The position numbers and the translations under genes are program-made. From an uncultured Bacteroides sp. (lineage in GTDB: Bacteria > Bacteroidota > Bacteroidia > Bacteroidales > Bacteroidaceae), in contig USEY01000049.1 in assembly GCA_900553815.1 (NCBI GenBank), forward strand, positions 1 through 29,013: a stretch of 29,013 nt of DNA, in the 5' to 3' direction. Of the stretch, positions 1 to 9,721 are shown piece by piece. The notes under the pieces were generated by a model, which made no database searches, was not told the DNA's origin, and saw only the letters and a list, made by a program, of their open reading frames with translations. How positions within the stretch are numbered: the stretch's first letter is position 1; each line of letters opens with the position of its first letter.

Positions 1-563
1 TCGAGCGTTGGCCGGGTGGTATGTTGACTAACTTCCCGACTATCCGTAAGGCTGTGAAGAAAATGGCTACTATCGACAAACTGACTAACGATGGTACTTA
101 TGCAAACCTCTCTAAGAGAGAAATTCTGCAGATCTCTCGTCAGCGTGCAAAACTGGACAAGACTCTGGGTTCTATTGCTGACCTGACTCGTCTGCCGTCT
201 GCTCTGTTCGTTGTTGACGTAATGAAAGAGAATATCGCAGTTCGCGAGGCTAACCGTCTGGGTATTCCTGTATTCGGTATTGTTGATACAAACTCTGATC
301 CTACTAATGTAGATTTCGTAATTCCGGCAAATGATGACGCTACTAAGTCAGTAGAAGTTATCTTGGATGCTTGCTGCGCTGCTATGCAGGAAGGTCTGGA
401 AGAACGTAAAGCTGAAAAGGTTGACATGGAAGCTGCCGGCGAAGCTCCTGCTGCTAACAAGGGCAAGAAGAAAGCTGCCAAGGCTAGACTGGACAAGTCT
501 GACGAAGATGCCATCAACGCATCTAAGGCTGCTGCTTTCATGAAGGAAGACGAAGAGGCTTAA
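1..563 (+). CDS. rpsB: 30S ribosomal protein S2, 3' part (5' end outside window)
   Basis: S2 is a small-subunit ribosomal protein needed for translation initiation. The reading frame is open from base 3 and begins with ERWPGGMLTNFPTIRK, which matches the conserved S2 segment RW.GG.LTN; the ATG at 21 is therefore an internal Met and the gene starts upstream of the window. Further S2 landmarks are LPSALFVVDV, a run of about ten residues containing EANRLGIP, and the VDTNSDP...DFVIPANDDA segment. The tail after about residue 130 of the visible part is rich in Ala, Lys and Glu, an extension I associate with Bacteroides S2. tsf follows 134 bp downstream, the usual rpsB-tsf order, so the two are probably co-transcribed from a promoter outside the window. 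Confidence 0.97.
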   Translation, partial: ERWPGGMLTNFPTIRKAVKKMATIDKLTNDGTYANLSKREILQISRQRAKLDKTLGSIADLTRLPSALFVVDVMKENIAVREANRLGIPVFGIVDTNSDPTNVDFVIPANDDATKSVEVILDACCAAMQEGLEERKAEKVDMEAAGEAPAANKGKKKAAKARLDKSDEDAINASKAAAFMKEDEEA

Positions 564-574
564 ATCATATAGAT

Positions 575-647
575 GAGAGTTGAGAATTGAAAGTTGAGAG
601 TTACTATTAAACGGCAATTCTCAATTCTCTGTTCTCAGCTCTCAACT
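575..647. repeat. Inverted, internally repetitive hairpin between rpsB and tsf
   Basis: The left arm (575-602) consists of three near-copies of the word GAGAGTTGA/GAATTGA. The right arm (616-647) carries the complementary words AATTCTCAA, TTCTCTG and CTCTCAACT. The arms can pair imperfectly around a loop of about 13 bases. The word structure looks like a small intergenic palindromic repeat and not like a classical terminator, since no T-run follows. In the rpsB-tsf transcript it would form a stem that could tune tsf expression or mRNA stability; that role is inference. Confidence 0.6.
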
Positions 648-697
648 GCTTTATAGATAAAGGTATTATTAACGTTTAAAATAGTATTGAAGAAATT

Positions 698-1690
698 ATG
701 GCTGTAACAATGGCTGATATAACCAAGCTCCGCAAAATGACCGGTGCTGGTATGATGGATTGCAAGAATGCATTGACTGCTGCTGAAGGTGATTTCGACA
801 AGGCAATGAAAATCATTCGTGAAAAAGGACAGGCTGTAGCTGCTAAACGTTCTGACCGCGAAGCTTCTGAAGGCTGCGTGCTGGCTAAGTCGGCTGGTGA
901 CTTCGCTGTTATCATCGCTTTGAAGTGTGAAACTGACTTCGTAGCTCAGAATGCTGATTTCGTAAAACTGACTCAGGATATTCTGGATCTGGCTGTTGCC
1001 AACAAGTGCAAGACTCTGGACGAAGTGAAGGCACTGCAACTGGGTGATGTAACTGTTGCTCAGGCAGTGGTTGACCGTAGCGGTATCACTGGCGAAAAGA
1101 TGGAACTTGACGGTTATATGATGGTTGAAGGTGCAGAAACTGTAGTTTACAACCACATGAATAGAAACGGACTCTGCACAATCGTAGCTTTCAACAAGAA
1201 GGTTGACGAGCAGATTGGTAAGCAGGTTGCCATGCAGATTGCTGCAATGAACCCCATTGCAATTGATGAAGATGGCGTTTCTGAAGACATCAAGCAGAAA
1301 GAAATTGAAGTAGCTATTGAAAAGACTAAGGCTGAACAGGTTCAGAAAGCTGTTGAGGCTGCCTTGAAGAAAGCCGGTATCAATCCTGCTCACGTAGACA
1401 GCGAAGAGCACATGGAAAGCAACATGGCTAAGGGCTGGATTACAGCTGAAGACGTAGCTAAGGCAAAGGAAATCATTGCTACTGTTTCTGCAGAAAAGGC
1501 TGCTAACCTGCCTGAGCAGATGATTCAGAATATCGCCAAGGGTCGTCTGGGCAAATTCTTGAAAGAGGTTTGCTTGCTGAACCAGGAAGATATCATGGAT
1601 GCTAAGAAGACCGTAAGAGAAGTGCTGAAAGAAGCAGATCCTGAATTGAAGGTTGTTGATTTCAAGCGTTTCACTCTGCGTGCTGAATAA
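698..1690 (+). CDS. tsf: Translation elongation factor Ts
   Basis: EF-Ts is the cytoplasmic guanine-nucleotide exchange factor for EF-Tu. The 330-residue product opens with MAVTMADITKLRKMTGAG and continues MMDCKNAL..A.GD.DKA, the N-terminal UBA-like domain of EF-Ts. The EF-Tu-contact signature CETDFVAQN lies at about residues 76-84. The core repeats and a C-terminal helical part (LLNQEDIMDAKKTVREVL) follow. The length is somewhat above the 280-300 usual in proteobacteria, with an expanded Lys/Glu-rich middle. MAVTM could start at either Met; the first is chosen because the Bacteroides form of the protein begins that way. A strong terminator lies about 70 bp downstream, closing the rpsB-tsf unit. 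Confidence 0.97.
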   Translation: MAVTMADITKLRKMTGAGMMDCKNALTAAEGDFDKAMKIIREKGQAVAAKRSDREASEGCVLAKSAGDFAVIIALKCETDFVAQNADFVKLTQDILDLAVANKCKTLDEVKALQLGDVTVAQAVVDRSGITGEKMELDGYMMVEGAETVVYNHMNRNGLCTIVAFNKKVDEQIGKQVAMQIAAMNPIAIDEDGVSEDIKQKEIEVAIEKTKAEQVQKAVEAALKKAGINPAHVDSEEHMESNMAKGWITAEDVAKAKEIIATVSAEKAANLPEQMIQNIAKGRLGKFLKEVCLLNQEDIMDAKKTVREVLKEADPELKVVDFKRFTLRAE

Positions 1691-1759
1691 TTGGCATAAC
1701 AGTTTCTTGAACCTCTGATGTCGGTTAGCTGACAGGGAGGGGATAGATATAGATATACG

Positions 1760-1802
1760 AAAGGCTTTTTCAGTTATGACTGAAGAAGCCTTTCTTTTTT
1801 TG
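1760..1802 (+). terminator. Rho-independent terminator after tsf
   Basis: A 15-bp stem is formed by AAAGGCTTTTTCAGT (1760-1774) and ACTGAAGAAGCCTTT (1779-1793), with a TATG loop and one G-T type mismatch. It runs directly into a T-rich tract through 1801. This is a textbook intrinsic terminator for the rpsB-tsf transcript. Confidence 0.92.
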
Positions 1803-1919
1803 TGGGTAGCCGGATGGGGTTGTCGTGGCTGTGGGATTGAATAGACAAAGTGCTATTAAGATGCAGGTAAATTAGAAAATATTCATGGCTTGGATGACAT
1901 ATAATTCGATAAAAAAGTG

Positions 1920-1928
1920 TATATTTGC
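1920..1928 (+). promoter_or_regulatory. Bacteroides -7 promoter element of guaB
   Basis: TATATTTGC fits the Bacteroides primary-sigma -7 consensus TAnnTTTG and lies about 25 bp before the guaB ATG, downstream of the tsf terminator. No good TTTG-type -33 box is seen at the expected 19-21 bp spacing, so the upstream element is weak or diverged. Confidence 0.6.
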
Positions 1929-1937
1929 ACGCAATAA

Positions 1938-3428
<1,491 letters not shown>

Positions 3429-3454
3429 AGACTGAAAGCATTGTATATAAACAT

Positions 3455-3497
3455 ACTCCCTTGTCTAAGTTTGCAGCTTGGGCAAGGGAGTTCTTTT
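3455..3497 (+). terminator. Rho-independent terminator after guaB
   Basis: ACTCCCTTG (3455-3463) pairs perfectly with CAAGGGAGT (3483-3491), and the stem is followed by TTCTTTT. It lies about 27 bp beyond the guaB stop. Confidence 0.85.
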
Positions 3498-3653
3498 ATG
3501 TTGGTGTTCACCCTTGCCGCTCGGAAGGCTATATCACATTTTTCCTTTTGTCGGAGGATGAATCCTATGCAATGTATTGAAATTTGATTTTCTGATGGTG
3601 TTTTTAATGTATTGATAACCAGGTTGTTGCGATTTTAGGCTTTTCCGGCTGAA

Positions 3654-3786
3654 AAAGACGCCTGTGTTCCTATCGAAAGACGCTTGTGTTTGTATCGAAA
3701 GACGCCTGTGTTTCTACCCCAAAGACGCTTGTGTTTCTACCGGAAGACGCCTGTGTTTTTCTGCAAAGACGCGCGTGTTTGTAGGG
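3654..3786. repeat. 22-bp tandem repeat array (six copies) in the guaB-PPIase gap
   Basis: Six head-to-tail copies begin with (A/G)AAGACGC at 3654, 3676, 3698, 3721, 3743 and 3765. The steps are 22, 22, 23, 22 and 22 bp. Each copy continues with Y-TGTGTTT and a short variable end. This array is the main content of the gap 3498-3895, which otherwise shows no gene and no clear promoter, although the PPIase run should be transcribed from here. An open frame (3664-3903) crosses the array but encodes only the translated repeat and ends inside the next gene's start, so I do not treat it as a gene. Confidence 0.9.
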
Positions 3787-3895
3787 CTGCCCCGGCATGC
3801 CGAGATTTTTATGGGCGTGGTGCAATATGCGCGGGTGCTTTTCGTTATTTCTTTAAATGAGTATGGGCTGTTGCCCTTATTAGTACCCGTTAGTC

Positions 3896-5464
3896 ATGTT
3901 TAGAAACTGTTTGCTGATTGTCTGTATGCTGTTTTCCGCTTGGCCATTGTGGGCTTGGCAGGAGACTGACCCTGTATTGATGCGCGTCAATGGTAAGGAA
4001 GTGCGCCGCTCTGAGTTTGAATATGTCTATAATAAGAACCGCTCTTTGCCGGGAGTGGAAAAGAAATCATTGAAAGAGTATGTAGAGCTGTTCGTTGACT
4101 TCAAGCTGAAAGTGTCGGCGGCCGAAGCGGCGGGTATTGATACGACACAGGCATGCAGACAAGAACTGGCAGAATACAGGCGGTTGCTGTTGCAGGATTA
4201 TCTGATAGATGCAGGAGCTGCTGAGGAAGAAGCGCGCAGTTGCTATGACCGGATGGCTACGGCGGCTCAGTCGGGAAAGGTGTTGGTTAGCCATATTTTC
4301 AAGTATTTGCCGCAAAATGTGCTGCGGAGCAAACTGAATAGGGTGGAACTTCAGATGGATTCTGTCTATAGGGTATTGGAAAAAGATACTACTGCGGCTA
4401 CTTTTGCCGCTTGCGTGCGGCGATTGTCCGACGAGAAGAAGCCTTTCTGGGTGGAGCGGTTGCAGATGCCGGTTGAGTTTGAGGAGGTCGTGTTCCGGCT
4501 CAAGCCGGGAGAGATTTCCAAACCTTTCTTTACACCACAGGGAATACATATAGTCAAGGTGCTGGCCCGTGAAGATTTGGCGCCGTTTGATGAAATGAAA
4601 CCTGACATCATGGCACATCAGTTGCAGGCATTGGGCGTCAGAAGTAAAGGGGTGCAGGCGTTTATCAGGAAATTGAAGCAGAAATACCATTATACGCGTA
4701 ATGAGAAAGGCATATCCGAACTTTTTTCCAAGGGAAGCACGAAGCAGGTCCTGTTTACGATTGACGGACAGGAGTATACCGGGGAGGCTTTCGCTCGCTT
4801 TGCTGCTCACGATGTGGAAGGTATCAGGAGGCAGCTGGATAGTTTTGTGAATAAAAGCCTGCTGGATTATGAGGACAAACATCTGAAGGAGAACTGTGAG
4901 GAGTTCCGCCACCTGATGCAGGAGTTTCGAGAAGGTATGTTATGCTTTGAAATGAGTAACCGGGAAGTATGGCAAAAGGCATTGGAGGATGAAGTCGGGC
5001 TGCAGGCTTATTTTCAAGCGCATGCCTCAGATTATCATTGGGAGACGCCTCGTTATCGGGGCATCGTATTGCATTGTGCCAGCAAGCGTGTGGGTAAGCG
5101 TGTGCGCAAGTTGCTGAAAGAAATACCTGCGGAAGAATGGAGCGACGGCATCAGGCTTGTTTTCAATGCAGAAGGCAAGCAGCAGGTGCGCTATGAGCAG
5201 GGCGTTTTCCTTATGGGCGATAATGCGGCGGTTGATGTGTTGGCCTTTAAGAAGAAAAAAAGAGAAATGCCTGTGGACGAGTCATATCCTTTTACTACCA
5301 TCTTTGGAAAGATAGAGAAGGGACCCGCTAGTGTGGAAGAGGTGCAGGGGCAGGTTGTTGCCGATTATCAACAATATCTGAACGCAGCATGGGTGGCCCG
5401 TTTGCGTGCAGCCGGTAAGGTTGAAATAAACCAAGAGGTTTTAAAAACCGTTAATAATCACTGA
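3896..5464 (+). CDS. Periplasmic parvulin-type peptidyl-prolyl isomerase / SurA-like chaperone
   Basis: The product is likely a periplasmic folding factor for outer-membrane proteins. It starts with a signal peptide (MFRNCLLIVCMLFSAWPLWA, then WQETDP). An N-terminal SurA-like helical part follows (VLMRVNGKEVRRSEFEYVY...). Around residues 129-232 there is a PpiC/parvulin-like unit, recognised by VLVSHIF, LKPGEISKPFFTPQGIHIVKVL and the spacing between them. The usual GG.LGW motif inside this unit is replaced by KKPFWVERL, so isomerase activity is doubtful and a chaperone role is more likely. The C-terminal half is less conserved and ends in another EEVQGQVVADYQQYL helix typical of PpiC proteins. 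The next two genes encode related proteins, so this is the first of a tandem family. The 522-residue length is longer than E. coli SurA (428). Confidence 0.85.
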   Translation: MFRNCLLIVCMLFSAWPLWAWQETDPVLMRVNGKEVRRSEFEYVYNKNRSLPGVEKKSLKEYVELFVDFKLKVSAAEAAGIDTTQACRQELAEYRRLLLQDYLIDAGAAEEEARSCYDRMATAAQSGKVLVSHIFKYLPQNVLRSKLNRVELQMDSVYRVLEKDTTAATFAACVRRLSDEKKPFWVERLQMPVEFEEVVFRLKPGEISKPFFTPQGIHIVKVLAREDLAPFDEMKPDIMAHQLQALGVRSKGVQAFIRKLKQKYHYTRNEKGISELFSKGSTKQVLFTIDGQEYTGEAFARFAAHDVEGIRRQLDSFVNKSLLDYEDKHLKENCEEFRHLMQEFREGMLCFEMSNREVWQKALEDEVGLQAYFQAHASDYHWETPRYRGIVLHCASKRVGKRVRKLLKEIPAEEWSDGIRLVFNAEGKQQVRYEQGVFLMGDNAAVDVLAFKKKKREMPVDESYPFTTIFGKIEKGPASVEEVQGQVVADYQQYLNAAWVARLRAAGKVEINQEVLKTVNNH

Positions 5465-5555
5465 TGCAACCAATTAAAGCACTATCTTCGTACGTCAAAA
5501 ATAAATGTATTCTATAATCGAGGTTCTCGAAAGCTGAATAACATAAGAATTGCCA

Positions 5556-6404
5556 ATGGTTCGAACTGCCTGTCTTGGATTCTTTTTGCTTTTTGCCTGT
5601 TGTGCCTGTTCTGATAAACAGCATGACCACCGGGGACGTACACCTTTGGTTGAGGTGGACGGCAACTTCCTGTATCATGAGGATTTACAGGCAGCTTTGC
5701 CCAAGCATTTATCGGGAGAGGACAGTGTGAAGTTTGTAGAACGTTATATCAGGACATGGCTGGAAGAAACATTGCTCTATGAAAAAGCCCAGAGCAACGT
5801 GGCAAACAATGACGAGATAAACGAACTGGTTGAGAATTATCGCAAGGCCTTGATTATGCACTCTTATCAGCAGAGCCTGATAGAACAGCAGCTTTCGGAT
5901 GAGATAACAGATGCGGAGCTGGACGCTTATTATCAGAAAAACAAAGATTTGTTCAAAGCTGAAAGCTCCTTGATAAAGGGACTGTTTATCAAGGTTCCCC
6001 TTAAAGCACCCCATTTGGCACAGGTACGCCGCTGGTACAAGACGGAAACGCGCGAGGCGGTAGAGCATTTGGAAAAGTACAGTTTGCAGAATGCGGTGAA
6101 GTATGAATACTTTTATGACACTTGGGCTCCGGTGAGTGAAATTCTGGACTGGATACCGCTGGATGTGGCTAATCCGGAAGAATACCTGAACAAGAACCGC
6201 CATGTGGAGCTGAAGGATACGGCATTCCATTATTTCTTGAACGTGAGTGATTTCTTGCCGACCGGCGAACAGGTTCCTTTTGAATTTGCCCGTCAGCAGG
6301 TGAAGGAGATGCTGCTCAACGTGAAGCAGGTGGAATTCATGAAACAGGTGAAGGCCGACTTATATCATCAGGCCGAAGAGAAAGACAGAATTAAATATTA
6401 TTAG
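5556..6404 (+). CDS. SurA-N-like chaperone lipoprotein
   Basis: I chose the ATG at 5556, not the in-frame TTG six bases upstream, because it gives a clean lipoprotein signal: MVRTACLGFFLLFAC with the lipobox LFAC and Cys15 as the lipidated residue. The mature part begins with a flexible charged stretch. It then has a SurA-N-like helical domain (VEVDGNFLYHEDLQAALP, WLEETLLYEKA, ENYRKALIMHSYQQ, ITDAELDAYYQKN). No intact parvulin domain is visible in the remaining 150 residues. It resembles the small middle member of the three-gene PPIase block seen in Bacteroides and is often labelled peptidyl-prolyl isomerase, but the sequence supports a chaperone-like anchor more than an enzyme. It sits 91 bp after the first PPIase and 19 bp before the SurA-like gene. 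Confidence 0.8.
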   Translation: MVRTACLGFFLLFACCACSDKQHDHRGRTPLVEVDGNFLYHEDLQAALPKHLSGEDSVKFVERYIRTWLEETLLYEKAQSNVANNDEINELVENYRKALIMHSYQQSLIEQQLSDEITDAELDAYYQKNKDLFKAESSLIKGLFIKVPLKAPHLAQVRRWYKTETREAVEHLEKYSLQNAVKYEYFYDTWAPVSEILDWIPLDVANPEEYLNKNRHVELKDTAFHYFLNVSDFLPTGEQVPFEFARQQVKEMLLNVKQVEFMKQVKADLYHQAEEKDRIKYY

Positions 6405-6423
6405 TTTAGATACAGACATCATA

Positions 6424-7788
6424 ATGAAGAAGTTTATGAACATCAGAGTGATAGCTTTGTTGGCACTGGCCTTTTCAGGCTCTTTGGCAGCACTTGCCCA
6501 GGACAATGTGATTGACGAAGTGGTGTGGGTAGTGGGCGACGACGCTATCTTGAAGTCTGAGGTGGAAGAAGCACGACTGAATGCCATCTACGAAAGACGA
6601 CAGTTCGACCGTGACCCTTATTGCGTTATTCCCGAAGAAATTGCGGTGCAGAAGCTGTTTCTTCATCAGGCTGCGCTCGACAGTATTGAAGTGTCGGAGT
6701 CCGAAGTGATACAGCAGGTGGACTATATGACCAACGTATACATCACCAACCTTGGTTCGCGCGAGAAAATGGAAGAGTACTTCAACAAGACTTCCAGTCA
6801 GATACGCGAGACATTGCGCGACAACGCCCGCGACGGTCTGCGCGTGCAGAAAATGCAGCAGAAACTGGTTGGCGAAATAAAGGTGACACCGGCCGAAGTA
6901 CGCAGGTACTTCAAGGATTTGCCCCAAGACAGTATTCCCTATATCCCCACGCAGGTAGAGGTGCAAATCATTACCCAGCAACCCAAGATTCCTTTGGAAG
7001 AGATAGAAGACGTAAAACGCCGCTTGCGCGAATATACGGAGCGTATCAACAATGGCGAATCGTTTGCCATGCTGGCTCGTATGTATTCCGAAGACCGTGG
7101 TTCGGCCTTGAATGGCGGTGAGCTGCCTTTCTATGGCCGTGGACAGCTTGACCCGGCTTTTGCCAACGTTGCCTTTAACCTGCAAGACCCCAATAAGGTT
7201 TCCAAGATAGTAGAATCGGAATTCGGTTTCCACATTATCCAGCTGATGGAGAAGCGTGGTGAGCGTATTAAGGTCCGTCATATCCTGCTGAAGCCGCACA
7301 TCCCTCAAACGGCACTTGACGCTGCCAATGCTCGTCTTGACTCCATTGCCGATGACATCCGCAACAACAAGTTCTCTTTTGAAGACGCAGCATCTATCCT
7401 GTCGCACGATAAAGATACGCGCAATAACCACGGTCTGTTGCCCAATCCCAACAACAATACATCCAAGTTTGAAATGCAGGAACTTCCGCCCGAGATAGCC
7501 AAGGTAGTAGACCAGATGAAGGTTGGCGAGATTTCGGAAGCCTTCACCATGATTCCGCAGAAGACCGGTAAGGAAGAGTGTGTGATTGTGAAACTCAAGA
7601 GCCGTACCAATGGTCATAAGGCCACCATTTCGGAAGACTACCAAAGCCTGAAAGCCATTGTACTGGAGAAGCGTCGTGACGAAGTGCTTGATAAGTGGAT
7701 TCGCGAAAAGCAGAAACATACGTACGTACGCATTAACGAAAATTGGAGAAACTGTACATTTAAGTATCCGGGATGGATAAAAGAATAA
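6424..7788 (+). CDS. surA: SurA-like peptidyl-prolyl isomerase with two parvulin domains
   Basis: SurA is the periplasmic chaperone and prolyl isomerase that escorts outer-membrane beta-barrel proteins. The 454-residue product has a signal peptide (MKKFMNIRVIALLALAFSGSLAALA, cleaved before QDN). An N-terminal SurA domain follows (VIDEVVWVVGDDAILKSEVE). The first parvulin domain spans about residues 176-280 and is well preserved (FAMLARMYSEDRGSALNGGELPF in part, then FGFHIIQLMEKRG). The second runs from about 284 (VRHILLKP) to 395. The C-terminal helix closes the chaperone core. Domain order and length match SurA. The gene overlaps the next one by 16 bp, so the two are translationally coupled. 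This links OMP chaperoning to an OstA-like protein. Confidence 0.92.
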   Translation: MKKFMNIRVIALLALAFSGSLAALAQDNVIDEVVWVVGDDAILKSEVEEARLNAIYERRQFDRDPYCVIPEEIAVQKLFLHQAALDSIEVSESEVIQQVDYMTNVYITNLGSREKMEEYFNKTSSQIRETLRDNARDGLRVQKMQQKLVGEIKVTPAEVRRYFKDLPQDSIPYIPTQVEVQIITQQPKIPLEEIEDVKRRLREYTERINNGESFAMLARMYSEDRGSALNGGELPFYGRGQLDPAFANVAFNLQDPNKVSKIVESEFGFHIIQLMEKRGERIKVRHILLKPHIPQTALDAANARLDSIADDIRNNKFSFEDAASILSHDKDTRNNHGLLPNPNNNTSKFEMQELPPEIAKVVDQMKVGEISEAFTMIPQKTGKEECVIVKLKSRTNGHKATISEDYQSLKAIVLEKRRDEVLDKWIREKQKHTYVRINENWRNCTFKYPGWIKE

Positions 7789-9401
7789 TTATAGCATTAC
7801 TCTGCATCGGTTGTGTCTGCTGGCTCAGTGCACAGGAGCGAAAGGACACAACCGCAGAAAAGAAAAAAACGCGTGTTGACCTGCTCTATGCCGACGAGGC
7901 GCAGGCCGACAAACAGAAGAGGCCCGACGTACAGGTGCTGGTAGGCTCAGTGCGCCTGAAGCACGACAGCATGTACATGTTTTGCGACAGTGCGCTCATT
8001 TATGAGAAGGTCAATTCGGTGGAAGCCTTCGGCAATGTCCGTATGGAACAGGGCGATACGCTGTTCATTTATGGCGACTACCTTTACTACGACGGCATGT
8101 CGCAGCTGGCTATGCTGCGCGAGCATGTGCGCATGATTAACCGCAACACCGTACTTACCACCGACAGTCTGAACTATGACCGTGTGCTCAATCTGGGCTA
8201 TTACTTTGAGGGCGGAACACTGACCGACGAGGAGAATGTCCTTGACTCTGACTGGGGCGAATACAGCCCCGTGACCAAGCTGGCTGTGTTCAACCACAAT
8301 GTGCGGTTGGTCAATCCGAAGTTTACGCTTACCTCGGATACCCTGAAGTACAGCACGCTGACAAAGGTTGCCACCATATTGGGTCCATCGGACATTGTCA
8401 GCCAGGAAAATCAAATCTACTCCGAACGAGGCATTTACAATACGATGACCGAGCAGGCCGAACTGCTCGACCGCTCCATACTGACCAACGGCAGCAAGAA
8501 GTTGGTAGGCGACAGCCTGTTCTACGACCGCAAGCTGGGCTATGGCGAAGCTTTCGACAATGTGCAGATGAACGATACGCTGAATCGCAACATGCTGACC
8601 GGCGACTATTGCTACTACAACGAGCTGACTGGCAATGCGCTGGCCACCAAGAGTGCTGTGGCCATTGACTACTCGCAAGGCGACAGTCTCTTCATGCACG
8701 GCGACACGCTACGCATGGTCACTTTCAACCTGAATACCGACTCCATGTATCGCGAAATGCGTGTCTACCACAAGGTACGCGCTTATCGCACCGATGTGCA
8801 GGCCGTGTGCGACTCTCTGGTCTACAATTCCAAGGACTCTTGCATGACGATGTACACCGACCCCATCCTGTGGTATGGCTACCAGCAGTTGTTGGGCGAG
8901 GAAATAAAGGTGTACATGAACGACAGCACCATAGACTGGGCACACATCATCAACCAGGCTCTAGCCGTGGAGGAGAAAGACTCCATCCACTACAACCAGA
9001 TTACGGGCAAGGAGATGAAAGCCTTCTTTCAGGGTGGAGAGATGCGTCAGGTAGATGTGAACGGCAATGTGCTGGTTGTCTTTTATCCGGTGGAGGAGAA
9101 AGACAGTTCACTGATAATGCACGACTATACCGAAGGAAGTTTCCTGCGCATGCTGCTGAAGGAACGTAAGATGGAGCGGGGCACTTTCATCGGGAAAACC
9201 ACGGGTACGGCTTATCCGCTTGACCAGATTCCGGCCGATAAGTTCAGGCTGCCGTCTTTTGCCTGGTTTGCCGACATACGCCCGCGCGACAAGAACGATA
9301 TTTTCAACTGGCGTGGCAAGAAGGCCGACGAAGTCTTGCAGAAGAATGACAGGCGGCCAGCCGTTTCGCCAAGAGAAATGCACATAAAACGAAATAAGTA
9401 A
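7773..9401 (+). CDS. OstA/LptA-like protein, probable lipopolysaccharide export component
   Basis: The protein has an N-terminal signal (MDKRIIIALLCIGCVCWLSAQ). A long array of OstA-type beta strands follows, in which units such as DSMYMFCDSALIYEKVNSVEAFGNVRM and GDTLFIYGDYLYYDG recur in shortened form. The pattern of D-(S/T)-L-x-Y-(D/N/S) followed by x-A-x-G-N-V is typical of OstA-like domains, which build a beta-jellyroll groove for lipopolysaccharide. At 542 residues it is longer than LptA (about 185) and lacks a recognisable LptD beta-barrel. It fits the large OstA-like proteins of Bacteroidetes, which I infer span the periplasm. The start ATG lies inside the surA 3' end. The overlap and shared strand indicate one operon with the chaperones. 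Confidence 0.85.
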   Translation: MDKRIIIALLCIGCVCWLSAQERKDTTAEKKKTRVDLLYADEAQADKQKRPDVQVLVGSVRLKHDSMYMFCDSALIYEKVNSVEAFGNVRMEQGDTLFIYGDYLYYDGMSQLAMLREHVRMINRNTVLTTDSLNYDRVLNLGYYFEGGTLTDEENVLDSDWGEYSPVTKLAVFNHNVRLVNPKFTLTSDTLKYSTLTKVATILGPSDIVSQENQIYSERGIYNTMTEQAELLDRSILTNGSKKLVGDSLFYDRKLGYGEAFDNVQMNDTLNRNMLTGDYCYYNELTGNALATKSAVAIDYSQGDSLFMHGDTLRMVTFNLNTDSMYREMRVYHKVRAYRTDVQAVCDSLVYNSKDSCMTMYTDPILWYGYQQLLGEEIKVYMNDSTIDWAHIINQALAVEEKDSIHYNQITGKEMKAFFQGGEMRQVDVNGNVLVVFYPVEEKDSSLIMHDYTEGSFLRMLLKERKMERGTFIGKTTGTAYPLDQIPADKFRLPSFAWFADIRPRDKNDIFNWRGKKADEVLQKNDRRPAVSPREMHIKRNK

Positions 9402-9409
9402 AAGAGCCT

Positions 9410-9700
9410 ATGGGAATGTTCACTATGAGAAAGCCGCGAGGCTTCAATCATCCTTATATTTATGTGGATGAGCGCAAGGAAAAGCTGGCCAAGATGGAAG
9501 AAGACGCCAAGCGCGAGTTGGGCATGCTGCCCGAAAAAGAGTTCTCGCCCGAAGACATCCGGGGAAAATTCGTGGAGGCTACCACCCACCTGAAGCGCCG
9601 CAAGGCCAGTGGCAAGAAGCCTGTCCATCTGGGCATATTGCTGATAGCCATTGCCGTGCTCATCTATTTATGGTATGCCATTACGAATGGCATCATATAG
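9410..9700 (+). CDS. Small single-pass membrane protein conserved before mutL
   Basis: I do not recognise a named family for this 96-residue product. The N-terminal two-thirds is hydrophilic and highly charged (RKEKLAKMEEDAKREL, then EKEFSPEDIRGKF) and probably forms a helix. The last third has a basic stretch (KRRKASGKKP) and one transmembrane segment of about 20 residues (VHLGILLIAIAVLIYLWYAI). The positive-inside rule places the N-terminus in the cytoplasm. It starts 8 bp after the OstA-like gene and ends 21 bp before mutL, so it is an operon member. An alternative start at the third Met (9425, MRKPRGF) is possible. Function unknown; assembly or scaffolding near the export machinery is only a guess from context. 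Confidence 0.8.
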   Translation: MGMFTMRKPRGFNHPYIYVDERKEKLAKMEEDAKRELGMLPEKEFSPEDIRGKFVEATTHLKRRKASGKKPVHLGILLIAIAVLIYLWYAITNGII

Positions 9701-9721
9701 TCTAATCTTAAGAACCTATTA

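Noticed and set aside
3664..3903. 79-codon open frame on + strand crossing the tandem repeat
   Set aside because: It encodes only the translated 22-bp repeat with many Cys and Arg, runs into the PPIase start, and has no promoter or recognisable start region.
6475..7719. 414-codon open frame on - strand opposite surA
   Set aside because: Antisense shadow of a well-supported gene; low-complexity composition and no motifs.
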